NCBI GenBank assembly: GCA_965200095.1
Contig: OZ241350.1
Coordinates: forward strand, 3,100,001-3,164,000
Source: JANQOH01 sp965200095
GTDB taxonomy: Bacteria; Pseudomonadota; Alphaproteobacteria; UBA7887
Direction: 5' to 3'
DNA length: 64,000 bases
Positions within the stretch are counted from its first letter, which is position 1; every line of letters starts with the position of its first letter. The notes under the pieces were generated by a model. It worked only from the letters and a program-made list of their open reading frames with translations. It made no database searches and was not told where the DNA came from. The position numbers and the translations under genes are program-made. Shown piece after piece: positions 17,975 to 26,746 of the stretch.

Positions 17975-18627
17975 CGCCGCGTCGCCATCTGGTCGTCTTC
18001 GCGAAAGCGCCGCGGCGGGGCGCGGCGAAGACGCGGCTGGCGCGCGATATCGGCCGCGCGGCGGCGTGGCGGTTCGCCCGCGCTCTGGCGCGCGACCTGC
18101 CGCGGCGTCTCGACGGCGGCGGGCGCTGGCGGCTGCTGATTGCGGCGACGCCCGACCGTTTCGCGCGCGAGGGCCGTTTCTGGCCGCCGGGAGCGGCGCG
18201 CGTCCCGCAGGGTCGGGGCGACCTCGGCGCGCGCATGGCGCGGGTGTTGCGGCGCTTGCCGCCGGGCCCCGCCGTCGCGGTGGGGTCGGACATCCCGGAG
18301 ATCGCGCCCCGCCATATCGCGGCGGCGTTCCGCGCGCTGGGCGCCCGCGACGCGGTGTTCGGCCCGTCCCCCGACGGCGGCTACTGGCTGATCGGGCTGC
18401 GCCGCCGGCCCTCGCCGTCGGCGTTTCGCGGCGTGGCGTGGTCGACGGAGCGCGCGCTGGCGGGAACCCTGGCGACGCTGCCCCGCAACGCGCGGGTCGG
18501 CTACCTGGAAGCGCTGGAGGATGTCGACGACGGCGAGTCCTGGCGTCGCTGGCGCGCCCGGTCGTCGTCCCCGCGCTCGCGCAGGCGCGGCATGAGTTCG
18601 ACAAGGTTGCAGGGCCTGAGCCGGTAA
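17971..18627 (+). CDS. TIGR04282/DUF2064 family transferase
   Basis: A 218-residue protein starting with GTG that overlaps the upstream stop. It has LVVFAKAPRRGAAKTRLA at the start (a nucleotidyltransferase-like loop), PAVAVGSDIPEIAPRHI near residue 105 and DAVFGPSPDGGYWLIGLR near 130, all typical of DUF2064 glycosyltransferases. It is paired with the TIGR04283 enzyme. The last 127 bp overlap the 3' end of the convergent moaB gene, and its C-terminal 40 residues are basic and non-conserved. Confidence 0.85.
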   Translation: MTPRRHLVVFAKAPRRGAAKTRLARDIGRAAAWRFARALARDLPRRLDGGGRWRLLIAATPDRFAREGRFWPPGAARVPQGRGDLGARMARVLRRLPPGPAVAVGSDIPEIAPRHIAAAFRALGARDAVFGPSPDGGYWLIGLRRRPSPSAFRGVAWSTERALAGTLATLPRNARVGYLEALEDVDDGESWRRWRARSSSPRSRRRGMSSTRLQGLSR

Positions 18628-19100
18628 TCGAGCTGATGCGCGAGAATCCCGTCCCAGGCGTCCTTGCAGGCGCCGGGCGACCCCGGAACCGCGAAGAGAT
18701 AGACGCCCCCGGCGACCCCGGCGGTGGCGCGCGACTGAAGGGTCGAGGTCCCGATCTTGTCGTATGAGATCATGCGGAACAGCTCGCCGAAACCGGGGAT
18801 GGATTTGTCGTAAAGGCTCTCGAAGGCCTCCGGCGTGACGTCGCGCCCCGTGACGCCGGTGCCGCCGGTGGCGATGACGGCGTCGATTCCCGGGTCGGCG
18901 ATCCATGTCTCGAGGCGCGCGGCGATCGCTTCGCGGTCGTCGCGGACGATCGCCCGCGCGGCGACGACATGCCCGGCGGCGGCAATGCGCGCCGCCAGCA
19001 GCGCGCCCGATTCGTCGTCCGCCTTGCCGCGCGTGTCGGAGACGGTCAGCACGGCGATATTGACGGCGAGGAACGGCCGGCGTTCGTCGAGGCCCGGCAC
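18501..19100 (-). CDS. moaB: molybdenum cofactor biosynthesis protein B (MoaB/MogA family)
   Basis: A 199-residue molybdopterin-binding protein. Motifs: NIAVLTVSDTRGKADDESG near residue 15, IDAVIATGGTGVTGRDVTPE near 70, and FAVPGSPGACKDAWDGIL near 145. It acts in molybdopterin adenylation. I chose the GTG at 19100, just after the stop of the upstream lytic transglycosylase gene, because no in-frame ATG is conserved there. The family usually ends near MPRLRER, and the last 23 residues read into the convergent DUF2064 gene. The molybdenum oxidoreductase at the window start is a possible client. Confidence 0.9.
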   Translation of the reverse strand: MPGLDERRPFLAVNIAVLTVSDTRGKADDESGALLAARIAAAGHVVAARAIVRDDREAIAARLETWIADPGIDAVIATGGTGVTGRDVTPEAFESLYDKSIPGFGELFRMISYDKIGTSTLQSRATAGVAGGVYLFAVPGSPGACKDAWDGILAHQLDYRLRPCNLVELMPRLRERGDDDRARQRRQDSPSSTSSSASR

Positions 19101-19102
19101 GG

Positions 19103-20986
19103 TCAGCGCGGCGCCGACAGATCGACGAATTGCCGCAGCGTGTCGTGCGCGTGATAGGTGGGCCAGCGCCCGGCGGCGAGTTCGTCGAGCGAATCGGCGT
19201 GCTGGCCGAGGCGGAAGCGATAGATCCAGAGATTGGCGAGGACGCGGCGCACGAAGCGACGGGTTTCCACGAACGGAATGCTTTCGAGGAACAGCAGCGG
19301 GTCGGGCTCGTCGAGGTCGCGCCGCCAGCCGGCGAGGCGCGACGGGCCGGCATTGTAGGCGGCGAACAGATAGACGAGGTTGCTGGAGACGGCCTTGCGG
19401 CCCATCAGGTGGTCGAGATAGCGCTGCCCCAGGGACAGGTTGAGGCCGGGCGCGAGCAAGGCGTCGGCGCCGCCCTTGCGGTAGTCGGTCTTGCCGTCCA
19501 TCTCGCTCGCAGTGGCGGGCATGATCTGCAACAGGCCGCGGGCGCCGGCGGCGCTGCCGGCGGTCGGCTCGAACATCGATTCCTGGCGGGCGAGGGCGAA
19601 GATCAGCGCCCGGTCGATACGGAACCCGTCGTCGGGCCGCCAGCCGGGGACCGGGTAGAGGGCGCGGTCGTGCCGGCGCCCGTCGGCGACGGCGAGTTCG
19701 CTGCCGAGACGCAGCCCCACGGCATGGAGACCGAGTCGCTCGGCGAGCACGACGAGCGCGGAGATCGCTTCGGCGCCGACGCGCGGGTAGAGGGCGCGCA
19801 ATTCGGCTTCGGCGCCGGCGGGGTAGCCGGCCTCGGCAAGGGCCATGGCGCGCCGCGCCGCCGGGCTGCGCTCGAGCAACCGCGCCGCCACCGCGCCGAG
19901 ACGCGGCGGGTCCCAATCGAAGGCGGGGCGTTGTCCGAGCCGGCGCAGCGCCAGAAGACCGTAAAGGGAGCGCGGGCTTTCGGCGGCGGCGCGCAACATG
20001 CGTTCGGCGGCTTCGGCGCGGCCGAGCGCCTCGTAGGCCCGCGCCGCCCAGAAGGCGCCGGACGCGGCGAACGGCGAAGAAGGCGGACGGGCCTCGGCGA
20101 GCGCCGAGAAATGCCGCGCCGCGGTGCGCGGATCGTCCCGCCGCCACGCCGCCAGCCCGGCGATCCAGTGCGCGTCGGGCACGAGGTTGCCGGAGCGCTT
20201 CGCGGCGGGCGCGGCGAGCCGCACCGCCGCATCGTCGCCGCCGGCCGCGAACCAGGCGCGCGCAATGCGCGCCGCCAGCGCGTCGCTTTCCGCCGCGGTG
20301 AGCCAGCGCCGCGCGGGCGACGCGGCGAACGCCGCTTCGGCGGCGGCCGGGTCGTCCCGATTCGCGGCGCCGTGAACGGCGAGGCGCAGCGCCTCCACCG
20401 CCGCGCGCTCCTTCCTGCCGAGATCGCGCGACGGCAAGGGCGGCGGCGGGTCGGGCGCGGGCACGCCGTGTCCGACCAGGGCGTCGTCATAGGGCGGCCG
20501 GGGCGGCATGACGGCGCCGTCGGGCCGGCGCCGCTGCGCCAGGCGCCAGATGCGGGCGGCGCCGGGATGATCGGCCCAGACGCGCAGCCAGCCCGCCAGC
20601 TCGTCGAAACTCGACCGCCACGCGGTGGGGTGCATGTAACGCTGGAAGAGCACATGTCCCACGAGCAGCGGATCCGAAACCGTGGCGACGACGCGGTCCG
20701 CGCGCGCCCAGTCGCCCGCTCGCTGCGCCGCGAAGACCTGCCGGTAGCGTTCGGCGTCCGCCGGGTCGAGGATTCGGGGCAGGGGGACGACCGGGTCCGC
20801 CCATGCCCGCGGGTCGGTGAGACGGGCGACCCGCAGCGGCGCGTCCGGCTCTGCCCCGGCCCCGGCGGCGGAGACGTCGGCGGAGTCGGCGCGCGCGCAG
20901 CCGACCGGGCCCAGACCGACGACCGCCGCGAGCGCCGCCGCGCCCATAACGGCGGCGCTGCGCGCGCGCGGCGTCGCCCGCTTCAT
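19103..20986 (-). CDS. soluble lytic murein transglycosylase
   Basis: A 627-residue exported peptidoglycan lytic transglycosylase of the Slt type. The start at 20986 has a strong GGGAGGGA site and gives a signal peptide with a hydrophobic core ending VGLGPVGCARA, possibly a lipoprotein signal although the cysteine context is not canonical. A long alpha-solenoid of short repeats follows, then the C-terminal SLT domain: FALARQESMFEPTAGSAAG with the catalytic glutamate, GLLQIMPATA and YLFAAYNAGPSRL. Length matches Slt70 homologues. It overlaps neither neighbour and is followed by moaB after two bases. Confidence 0.93.
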   Translation of the reverse strand: MKRATPRARSAAVMGAAALAAVVGLGPVGCARADSADVSAAGAGAEPDAPLRVARLTDPRAWADPVVPLPRILDPADAERYRQVFAAQRAGDWARADRVVATVSDPLLVGHVLFQRYMHPTAWRSSFDELAGWLRVWADHPGAARIWRLAQRRRPDGAVMPPRPPYDDALVGHGVPAPDPPPPLPSRDLGRKERAAVEALRLAVHGAANRDDPAAAEAAFAASPARRWLTAAESDALAARIARAWFAAGGDDAAVRLAAPAAKRSGNLVPDAHWIAGLAAWRRDDPRTAARHFSALAEARPPSSPFAASGAFWAARAYEALGRAEAAERMLRAAAESPRSLYGLLALRRLGQRPAFDWDPPRLGAVAARLLERSPAARRAMALAEAGYPAGAEAELRALYPRVGAEAISALVVLAERLGLHAVGLRLGSELAVADGRRHDRALYPVPGWRPDDGFRIDRALIFALARQESMFEPTAGSAAGARGLLQIMPATASEMDGKTDYRKGGADALLAPGLNLSLGQRYLDHLMGRKAVSSNLVYLFAAYNAGPSRLAGWRRDLDEPDPLLFLESIPFVETRRFVRRVLANLWIYRFRLGQHADSLDELAAGRWPTYHAHDTLRQFVDLSAPR

Positions 20987-21089
20987 CGCTTCCCTCCCCA
21001 TCGCATGGGAACAACATAGGCCGTCCGCGGCGGTAGCGCCAGCCGCCCGGCGCACGGCAGACATGCGCAAGGCGACCGCGGGAGCGGGG

Positions 21090-21887
21090 TCAGCGGCCCA
21101 GGTGGTCGCGAATCGCCAGCAGATCGCTCCACGCCAGGCGCTTGTGCGCCGGCTGGCGAAGCAGATAGGCGGGGTGGAACAGGGCGGCGGCGGCGACGCC
21201 GTCGGGGTCATCGGGAGGGAAACGGAACCAGCGGCCGCGCAGCCGGGTGATCCCGGCGGTCCGGTCGAGGAGATTCTTCGCGGCGACGCCGCCGACGCAG
21301 ACGAGCACGCGGGGCCGGACCAGCGCGATGTGCCGATCGACGAAGGGCCGGCACAGGGCGATCTCCTCGGCGGAGGGCGCGCGGTTTCCCGGAGGACGCC
21401 AGAACAGCATGTTGGCGATGCGCGCCGTGCTCCGGTCGCGCCCGATCGCCGCGAGCATGAGGTCGAGCAGGCGCCCCGCCGGGCCGACGAAGGGCAGCCC
21501 GCGACGGTCCTCCTCGGCGCCGGGCGCTTCCCCGACGAGCATCAGGTCGGCGTCCGGGGCGCCGTCGGCGAACACCGTGTTCCGGGCGGTGCTCTTGAGC
21601 GCGCAGCCGTCGAAGGCGGCGACCGCCGCGGCGAGGGCGGCGACATCCGCGGCGGCGGCGGCGGCGGCGCGGGCTTCCTCGATCAGCGTCTCGGTGGGGA
21701 CCAGGGCGGGTTCCGCCGCGCGCCGGGGCGGGGCGGGGCGGGGCCGCGGCGGCGCGACCGGCGCCGGGATTTCGGGCGTCGCGAAACGGTTGCGCGGGGT
21801 CTCGTCGACGGCTTCGTCGGCGCCCATCGCGACGAGCCAGCGCAGCGCCGCGGCGTCCTCTCCCGCCGGGGGACGCGCTGGCGTCAT
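21090..21887 (-). CDS. type 4 uracil-DNA glycosylase
   Basis: A 265-residue uracil-DNA glycosylase of the thermostable/type 4 family. The catalytic region is MLVGEAPGAEEDRRGLPFVG near residue 115. The first Fe-S cysteine lies in DGCALKSTARNTVF, and ALFHPAYLLRQP is near the C-terminus. The first 80 residues are a proline/arginine-rich extension common in alphaproteobacterial members. The ATG at 21887 was chosen because sequence upstream is not conserved and covers the next small gene. It removes uracil from DNA. Confidence 0.92.
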   Translation of the reverse strand: MTPARPPAGEDAAALRWLVAMGADEAVDETPRNRFATPEIPAPVAPPRPRPAPPRRAAEPALVPTETLIEEARAAAAAAADVAALAAAVAAFDGCALKSTARNTVFADGAPDADLMLVGEAPGAEEDRRGLPFVGPAGRLLDLMLAAIGRDRSTARIANMLFWRPPGNRAPSAEEIALCRPFVDRHIALVRPRVLVCVGGVAAKNLLDRTAGITRLRGRWFRFPPDDPDGVAAAALFHPAYLLRQPAHKRLAWSDLLAIRDHLGR

Positions 21888-21894
21888 GCGGGGA

Positions 21895-22089
21895 TCAGAT
21901 ACGACGCCAGGAAAGCGGTTTGCCGCTCGGGTCCCTGACCAGCGCGCCCTTGTCGTCCTGCGCCGCGACGTAACGCCCGTGGCCGACGAGGGAGCCGACA
22001 TAGAGCACGGGCTTGACCGTCTTGCCGTCGAATTGCTTTTCGGCGCCGCTGCCCCTACTGCGCCGCGCCGGGTTGTTTCTGCTCGCCAT
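21895..22089 (-). CDS. small conserved hypothetical protein
   Basis: A 64-residue basic protein: an Arg/Ser-rich start (SRNNPARRSRGSGAEKQFDG) followed by KPVLYVGSLVGHGRYVAAQD and a C-terminal SGKPLSWRRI. A GGAGCGGAA site precedes the ATG at 22089, and the gene ends seven bases before the uracil-DNA glycosylase start. Similar short proteins occur in alphaproteobacteria, but I know no function. Spacing suggests co-transcription with the glycosylase. Confidence 0.7.
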   Translation of the reverse strand: MASRNNPARRSRGSGAEKQFDGKTVKPVLYVGSLVGHGRYVAAQDDKGALVRDPSGKPLSWRRI

Positions 22090-22228
22090 TGTTTCCGCTC
22101 CGGGCGGTTTGTCGTCCGCGGCGCCGGCGCCCCGGCGCAGGCCGCAACCATAGCGCGAGCGCGCCGCAGCGGTCAAGCGCGTGTACTGGTTCCCGACCGA
22201 CGGTCTGCGCGCGGCCGCCGCATTCGCG

Positions 22229-22257
22229 TTGACAGCCCATGGGCCGATGCGGATACT
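22229..22257 (+). promoter_or_regulatory. sigma-70-like promoter upstream of the membrane glycosyltransferase
   Basis: TTGACA at 22229-22234 and GATACT at 22252-22257 are separated by 17 bases, close to the sigma-70 consensus. It points toward the glycosyltransferase ATG at 22362, about 100 bases downstream, and sits in the intergenic stretch after the divergent small gene. Confidence 0.5.
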
Positions 22258-22361
22258 CCTCACTATGGCCAGTCTGGCATGCTACTGGCTGCCGGGTCCG
22301 CCGGTTTTGCGCGAATTGAAGCGGGCGTCGGCGCACTAATGTTGGAATCGGGAATTTGCTC

Positions 22362-24569
22362 ATGCCCATTTTCGACTACCCCGGACGCCTCGCCGTGGCG
22401 GTCCGACCGATCCGCGCGATAGCGCGCCGGTATTGGTATGCACTGGCGTGCGCCTGCCTGATCGTAACGGCGGCAGTGTTACGCCTTTATGGGTTATCGG
22501 ATCATTTCCTTTGGTATGACGAGATCCAGGCGGCAAACAATTCGGCATACACCCTCTCGGATACGTTGGCAGATACGCGCAACCACAATTCGAGCCCCAT
22601 AATTTACCCTGTTTTGCTGTGGATTGTACAAAAAATCAACGTTTCCGCCTTCAGCCTTCGCCTGACGCCCGCGGTCGCGAGTATCCTCGTGGTTGCAGCG
22701 CTTCTTCTCTTGTTGCCGCGGGTGGGCGTCGATCGCATGGTCGCATTCTTTTCCGCACTCCTCGCGACCGTTTCCGTTTCAGCCATAAAACACGCCCAGG
22801 ACGTCAGGGAGTACTCGGTCGACGCTTTCGTTGCTACACTAATGATCGCAGGCTTGCTGGCGTTTTTGAAGGACGGCCGTAAATTTCTTCTTTGTGCATC
22901 TCTGTTTGTCGCGCCGCTGATTCAGTACGGATTGGTCTTTTTTGGCGTTGCCGTTATCGCGACTGCAGTCACGATACAAACGATTGCGCTACTGCAAGAG
23001 AGCCCTTTGCGAGGAGATTGGATCGCGGCGCTCTTCCGCATATGCAACCGTCTTTTTCTACCCGCCCTTTTCTTCTCCCTGGCCTGTGTTACGAGTTATG
23101 CGCTCACTTTTTATCACCAATGGACCATTAAAGGTTTCTCCCGCATGATATCCTCCGATATTGTTTATGGATTGGATACATATTCGGGCGTCTATAGCGA
23201 CGTTCTGTCGATTTTGGAGTTTTTCGCATACAGAACGGCTTTGTTCATGCAGTTCCATTTGCCGGAGACCGTCGCTATATTCATTGTCATGCTGCTGATC
23301 GGCGCCGCTCTCCTGCACGCTGCCCGGGGGCGGATTCGCTGGACAGCTATTCCCACATTATTCGTCTTCTCCATTGCAGGTGCGGTGTTGGCCGGCCTAT
23401 TTAAATTATATCCCTTCGGCTCTATCCGTCAGACAATGTATCTATCCCCGATTCTTTTTCTGATTGCTGGGCACTCGTTGCATTCTATACTCGGTATCCG
23501 TTACGCTTTCGTGCGCAGGGGATGTGCAATTTTGCTTGCCGGATTCATTATACTGGCTGGAGCAAACAATATTCTGGCAAGCGGAGTCCTCAAAAAAAGC
23601 AATGGACAACATGACCAGGAGCGCTATTTCAATGGAATGCTGGGTATGTTGGAGCGCACACCTGAAAGCGATGCGATCTGGTTGGCCGGCGATTATCGCA
23701 CCCAACAATTCCTTTTCTTTTATTACAGAAAGCACTACGCTGTGCGCAATAGGGGTGTTTTTATTTCTGAGGACAAGAGACCGGAGTCGGGGATGTTCAG
23801 GTTTCGCCAGGGAGATTGCAATCTGCTCGTAGAGACTATTGAAGAGTGTTTGCAGAAATACTCCCGGGATTTCTTTCCGGGGACATCGCGCCCGCTGCAC
23901 CGGAGGATAGACCGACTGTGGATTATTACCGACATACCGTTCACACCTTGGCGCCATCAAAAATTATTAGCCGCCGTTAATCGGGACGGTGCGACGCCGC
24001 GTGAAATTCCGCTAACGTCTCGAAATGCAAGCGGACTGCCGGTCGATGTACGATTTGTGTACACACATAGGGAATCGATGAGTTCATCGGTTTTGACGCC
24101 GTATAAGCTTGTATCACTGGTCAGGGTTGAGAATTTCGACCGGTTTTACGAACCGACGCTTGAGCGGCTGCTGCACATTGGTGACTCCGACCGAATTCTG
24201 ATCCGGTCGTTATTCGACGTATATATCCGCCATGGACGCCGATTGATTTATGTTAAGGAACCGTGTAGCGCCGAAGATACGCGGCAGCATTTCGATCTCT
24301 TCATTTATCCCGATCGCCTGGATGATCTCAACGCCGGCCGCAGGGAGAAGGGCTTTGAATCTTTCTATTTCCGTTTTGGGCGCCACGGCGTGCGGTACCG
24401 GAGTCGCTGCGTCGCGGCGGTCGACTTGCCCGAATACGACATCGATCGAATCCGTACCGGTCAGTATTTCAGACGAGTTATTGGCTCCGAAAGGGAAACC
24501 GTGCGCGTATGGGAGGGCGATGCTATTTTTCCCGACTCGCTCGCCGGCATTCGTCCCGACGATGGATGA
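22362..24569 (+). CDS. multi-pass membrane glycosyltransferase (family 39/ArnT-PMT-like)
   Basis: A 735-residue inner-membrane protein. The first transmembrane helix (YALACACLIVTAAVLRLYGL) is followed by FLWYDEIQA, which resembles the conserved loop with the catalytic acidic residue of ArnT/PMT-type transferases that use polyprenyl-phosphate sugars. About ten further hydrophobic segments reach residue 430, then a soluble C-terminal domain of about 300 residues. Codon use and base composition are clearly more AT-rich than the neighbours. It ends 39 bp before the FAD oxidoreductase start, suggesting an operon for surface glycan or lipid-linked sugar modification. The exact substrate is unknown. 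Confidence 0.75.
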   Translation: MPIFDYPGRLAVAVRPIRAIARRYWYALACACLIVTAAVLRLYGLSDHFLWYDEIQAANNSAYTLSDTLADTRNHNSSPIIYPVLLWIVQKINVSAFSLRLTPAVASILVVAALLLLLPRVGVDRMVAFFSALLATVSVSAIKHAQDVREYSVDAFVATLMIAGLLAFLKDGRKFLLCASLFVAPLIQYGLVFFGVAVIATAVTIQTIALLQESPLRGDWIAALFRICNRLFLPALFFSLACVTSYALTFYHQWTIKGFSRMISSDIVYGLDTYSGVYSDVLSILEFFAYRTALFMQFHLPETVAIFIVMLLIGAALLHAARGRIRWTAIPTLFVFSIAGAVLAGLFKLYPFGSIRQTMYLSPILFLIAGHSLHSILGIRYAFVRRGCAILLAGFIILAGANNILASGVLKKSNGQHDQERYFNGMLGMLERTPESDAIWLAGDYRTQQFLFFYYRKHYAVRNRGVFISEDKRPESGMFRFRQGDCNLLVETIEECLQKYSRDFFPGTSRPLHRRIDRLWIITDIPFTPWRHQKLLAAVNRDGATPREIPLTSRNASGLPVDVRFVYTHRESMSSSVLTPYKLVSLVRVENFDRFYEPTLERLLHIGDSDRILIRSLFDVYIRHGRRLIYVKEPCSAEDTRQHFDLFIYPDRLDDLNAGRREKGFESFYFRFGRHGVRYRSRCVAAVDLPEYDIDRIRTGQYFRRVIGSERETVRVWEGDAIFPDSLAGIRPDDG

Positions 24570-24608
24570 ATGTCAGCCGGCGTCGGAAGGCGACAGGGAG
24601 TCCGGCCT

Positions 24609-25991
24609 ATGAGTATTCCGCCCCGCCAGCGGACGGCGGTCATAGGAGCAGGTTTCTGCGGCCTCGCGGCTGCCTGGGAACTCGCCCGGCGCGGGCTGCG
24701 GGTCGTTGTCCTGGAAGAAGAGGAGGAAATCGGCGGACTTGCGGGAAGCTTCCACGCGGGCGGGGCGCGCCTCGAGAAATTCTACCACCACTGGTTTGCC
24801 AGTGACGATGAAGTGATCCGCATGGTTGCAGAGTTGGGCGTGTCCGATCGCGTGACGTATCGTCCAACGCGCACAGGAATGTATTACAAACACGATTTTT
24901 TTAATTTATCGTCCCCTTTGGATCTACTGCGTTTTCGACCGCTGCCGTTTGCCGACCGCGTCCGGCTCGGCCTGCTGGCGCTACGGGCGCGCAGGGTGCG
25001 CGACTGGCGGTCGCTGGAAGATCGCACCGCTGCAGACTGGCTTCGCGAACTGGGTGGGGAGCGCGTCTGGCGTGTGGTGTGGGAGCCGCTTCTCCGCGGC
25101 AAGTTCGGACCTCTGGCGGAGGAGGTGGCGGCCGTCTGGTTCTGGAACAAACTTAAATTGCGCGGCGGCAGCCGCGGCCAGGGGGGAGGGGAGCGCCTCG
25201 CCTATTACCGGGGCGGTTTCGCCGCTTTGGCCGAAGCGCTCGCCGATGCGATACGCGCCCGGGGGGGAGAGATACTGACCGGATGTTCCGCGATTGGGTT
25301 GCAAGTGGAGGCCGGGCGCGTGACGGGGGTCGCCACGCCTGACGGGGTGCGGAAGGTCAACGGCGCGATCGCGACTCCCGCATTGCCGATCATCGCCGAT
25401 CTGGTCGCGCCCCATGCGTCGCGCGCCTGGGTGGACAAGCTGCGGGACATCCGCTACCTTGCCAACGTGTGCGTGGTCCTTGAGCTGGATAGAAGCCTTT
25501 CGGAGATCTACTGGCTGAATGTCAACGACCCGGATTTTCCTTTCGTCGGAGTGATTGAGCATACGAATTTCGAGCCGGCATCGACCTATTCGGGCCGGCA
25601 TATCGTGTATCTCTCTCGATATCTTCCGGAAAGCGACGCGATGTGGCGAATGTCGGAGCGCGAGGTGATCGCTTTCACGCTCGGACATCTGCGTCGGATG
25701 TTTCCCGACCTGACCGATAAGCATGTTCTGACCGCTCACGTTTGGCGCGCGCGCTACGCACAACCCGTGGTGGATCGGGGCTACCGTCGGCGCATTCCCG
25801 GCCGGCGAACCCCGATAGAGAACTTGTATCTGGCGACGATGGCGCAGATCTATCCGCAGGACCGCGGCACTAACTACGCGATCCGGCAAGGCCGGGACGC
25901 CGCCCGCGAACTCGCAGAGGCCCTGGGCGCCGGTTTTCACGGCAACCATCGCACCGGAAGGGATTCGAGTGTCTCCCGCAACAGGGTTTGA
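24609..25991 (+). CDS. FAD-dependent oxidoreductase (protoporphyrinogen oxidase/amine oxidase-like)
   Basis: A 460-residue flavoprotein with the dinucleotide-binding motif AVIGAGFCGLAAAWELARRGLRVVVLE at the start and the GGLAGSF motif after it. ERLAYYRGGFAALAEAL near residue 200 and MAQIYPQDRGTNYAIRQGR near the C-terminus place it with NAD(P)/FAD oxidoreductases of the HemY/UDP-galactopyranose mutase-like group often found in polysaccharide clusters. It follows the membrane glycosyltransferase and probably works with it. It is not necessarily a haem enzyme despite the family name. Confidence 0.8.
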   Translation: MSIPPRQRTAVIGAGFCGLAAAWELARRGLRVVVLEEEEEIGGLAGSFHAGGARLEKFYHHWFASDDEVIRMVAELGVSDRVTYRPTRTGMYYKHDFFNLSSPLDLLRFRPLPFADRVRLGLLALRARRVRDWRSLEDRTAADWLRELGGERVWRVVWEPLLRGKFGPLAEEVAAVWFWNKLKLRGGSRGQGGGERLAYYRGGFAALAEALADAIRARGGEILTGCSAIGLQVEAGRVTGVATPDGVRKVNGAIATPALPIIADLVAPHASRAWVDKLRDIRYLANVCVVLELDRSLSEIYWLNVNDPDFPFVGVIEHTNFEPASTYSGRHIVYLSRYLPESDAMWRMSEREVIAFTLGHLRRMFPDLTDKHVLTAHVWRARYAQPVVDRGYRRRIPGRRTPIENLYLATMAQIYPQDRGTNYAIRQGRDAARELAEALGAGFHGNHRTGRDSSVSRNRV

Positions 25992-26123
25992 ACCGACACC
26001 CGCGCTCCGGGTGAAAATATCCACATTTGGGAATCTTGATCGATCCACTGCCTTGAGAGGAACTTGCCTCTCAGAGCCGTTTACCGTTCGCCTGGAGAGC
26101 GTTCGTTGCGTTTGCCCGGTGCG

Positions 26124-26447
26124 TCATTTCCCACCGGCGAGGAAATCCACGATCTCTCGCGCCTGGTTTTCGGAAATTCCGGTATTCGGCATCCGGCTGC
26201 CCGGAGCAAATTCCTCCGGGGCTGTCAGAAACGCCACAAGGCTTTCTTTAGTCCAGATTTCGGCAAGATTATCGAACGCGGCCGAAAAATCGTAGCCGGC
26301 GACCGCGCCGGCGCGACGCCCGACCGCGCCGACAAGGTGAGGACCGACATTGTGCTGCCGGTCGCGCACACGGTGGCAGCGCGCGCAATGGTCGGCGAAC
26401 AGCGCGACGTCGCTGGCGCGCAGCGGCGATACATTGTTGAACGCCAT
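26124..26447 (-). CDS. class I cytochrome c domain, N-terminal export signal possibly lost by frameshift
   Basis: A 107-residue monohaem cytochrome c domain: haem motif CARCH at residues 21-25, HNVGPHLVGAVGRRAGAVAG after it, and the distal methionine in APGSRMPNTGI near 90. This would carry electrons in the periplasm, but the frame as read has no signal peptide. A hydrophobic segment suitable as an export anchor (ARFLKGAAGLAAAAAFGWLLW) is encoded just upstream, at about 26490-26570 on the same strand, in a different frame. The gene may therefore be broken, or a sequencing error may be present. It converges with the FAD oxidoreductase gene. Confidence 0.7.
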   Translation of the reverse strand: MAFNNVSPLRASDVALFADHCARCHRVRDRQHNVGPHLVGAVGRRAGAVAGYDFSAAFDNLAEIWTKESLVAFLTAPEEFAPGSRMPNTGISENQAREIVDFLAGGK

Positions 26448-26746
26448 GCTCGCGAGAAAGGGGCGGACACAGGCCCCGAACGGCAGCGCCGCGCCAGAGC
26501 AGCCAGCCGAACGCCGCCGCGGCCGCCAAACCCGCCGCCCCTTTCAGAAATCTCGCGTGCGACCAAGGGGAGATCGCTCCGTTTCGAGAGGGCGCATGGC
26601 GGCCGTTGTTCCGACGCACGGAAGGGCGCAACCTATCCTACGACTCGCCGCTGCGCCGGGCCCGCTCGCCGCAGCCGCCTTTCGGCGGGCGACGACCTTC
26701 CGCGGGGGGCGAGTATCCGATCCGTTCCTTCACCAGGTAAAGCGGC
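26448..26746. other. intergenic stretch upstream of the cytochrome c gene
   Basis: This holds the out-of-frame hydrophobic leader described for the cytochrome and otherwise no gene that I can support. It ends at the left inverted repeat of the IS481-like element. Confidence 0.5.

Noticed and set aside
17285..18627. An arsenosugar biosynthesis pathway, from the usual names of the two sugar-transfer families.
   Set aside because: No arsenic methylation or radical SAM partner gene is nearby; the names come from other genomic contexts.
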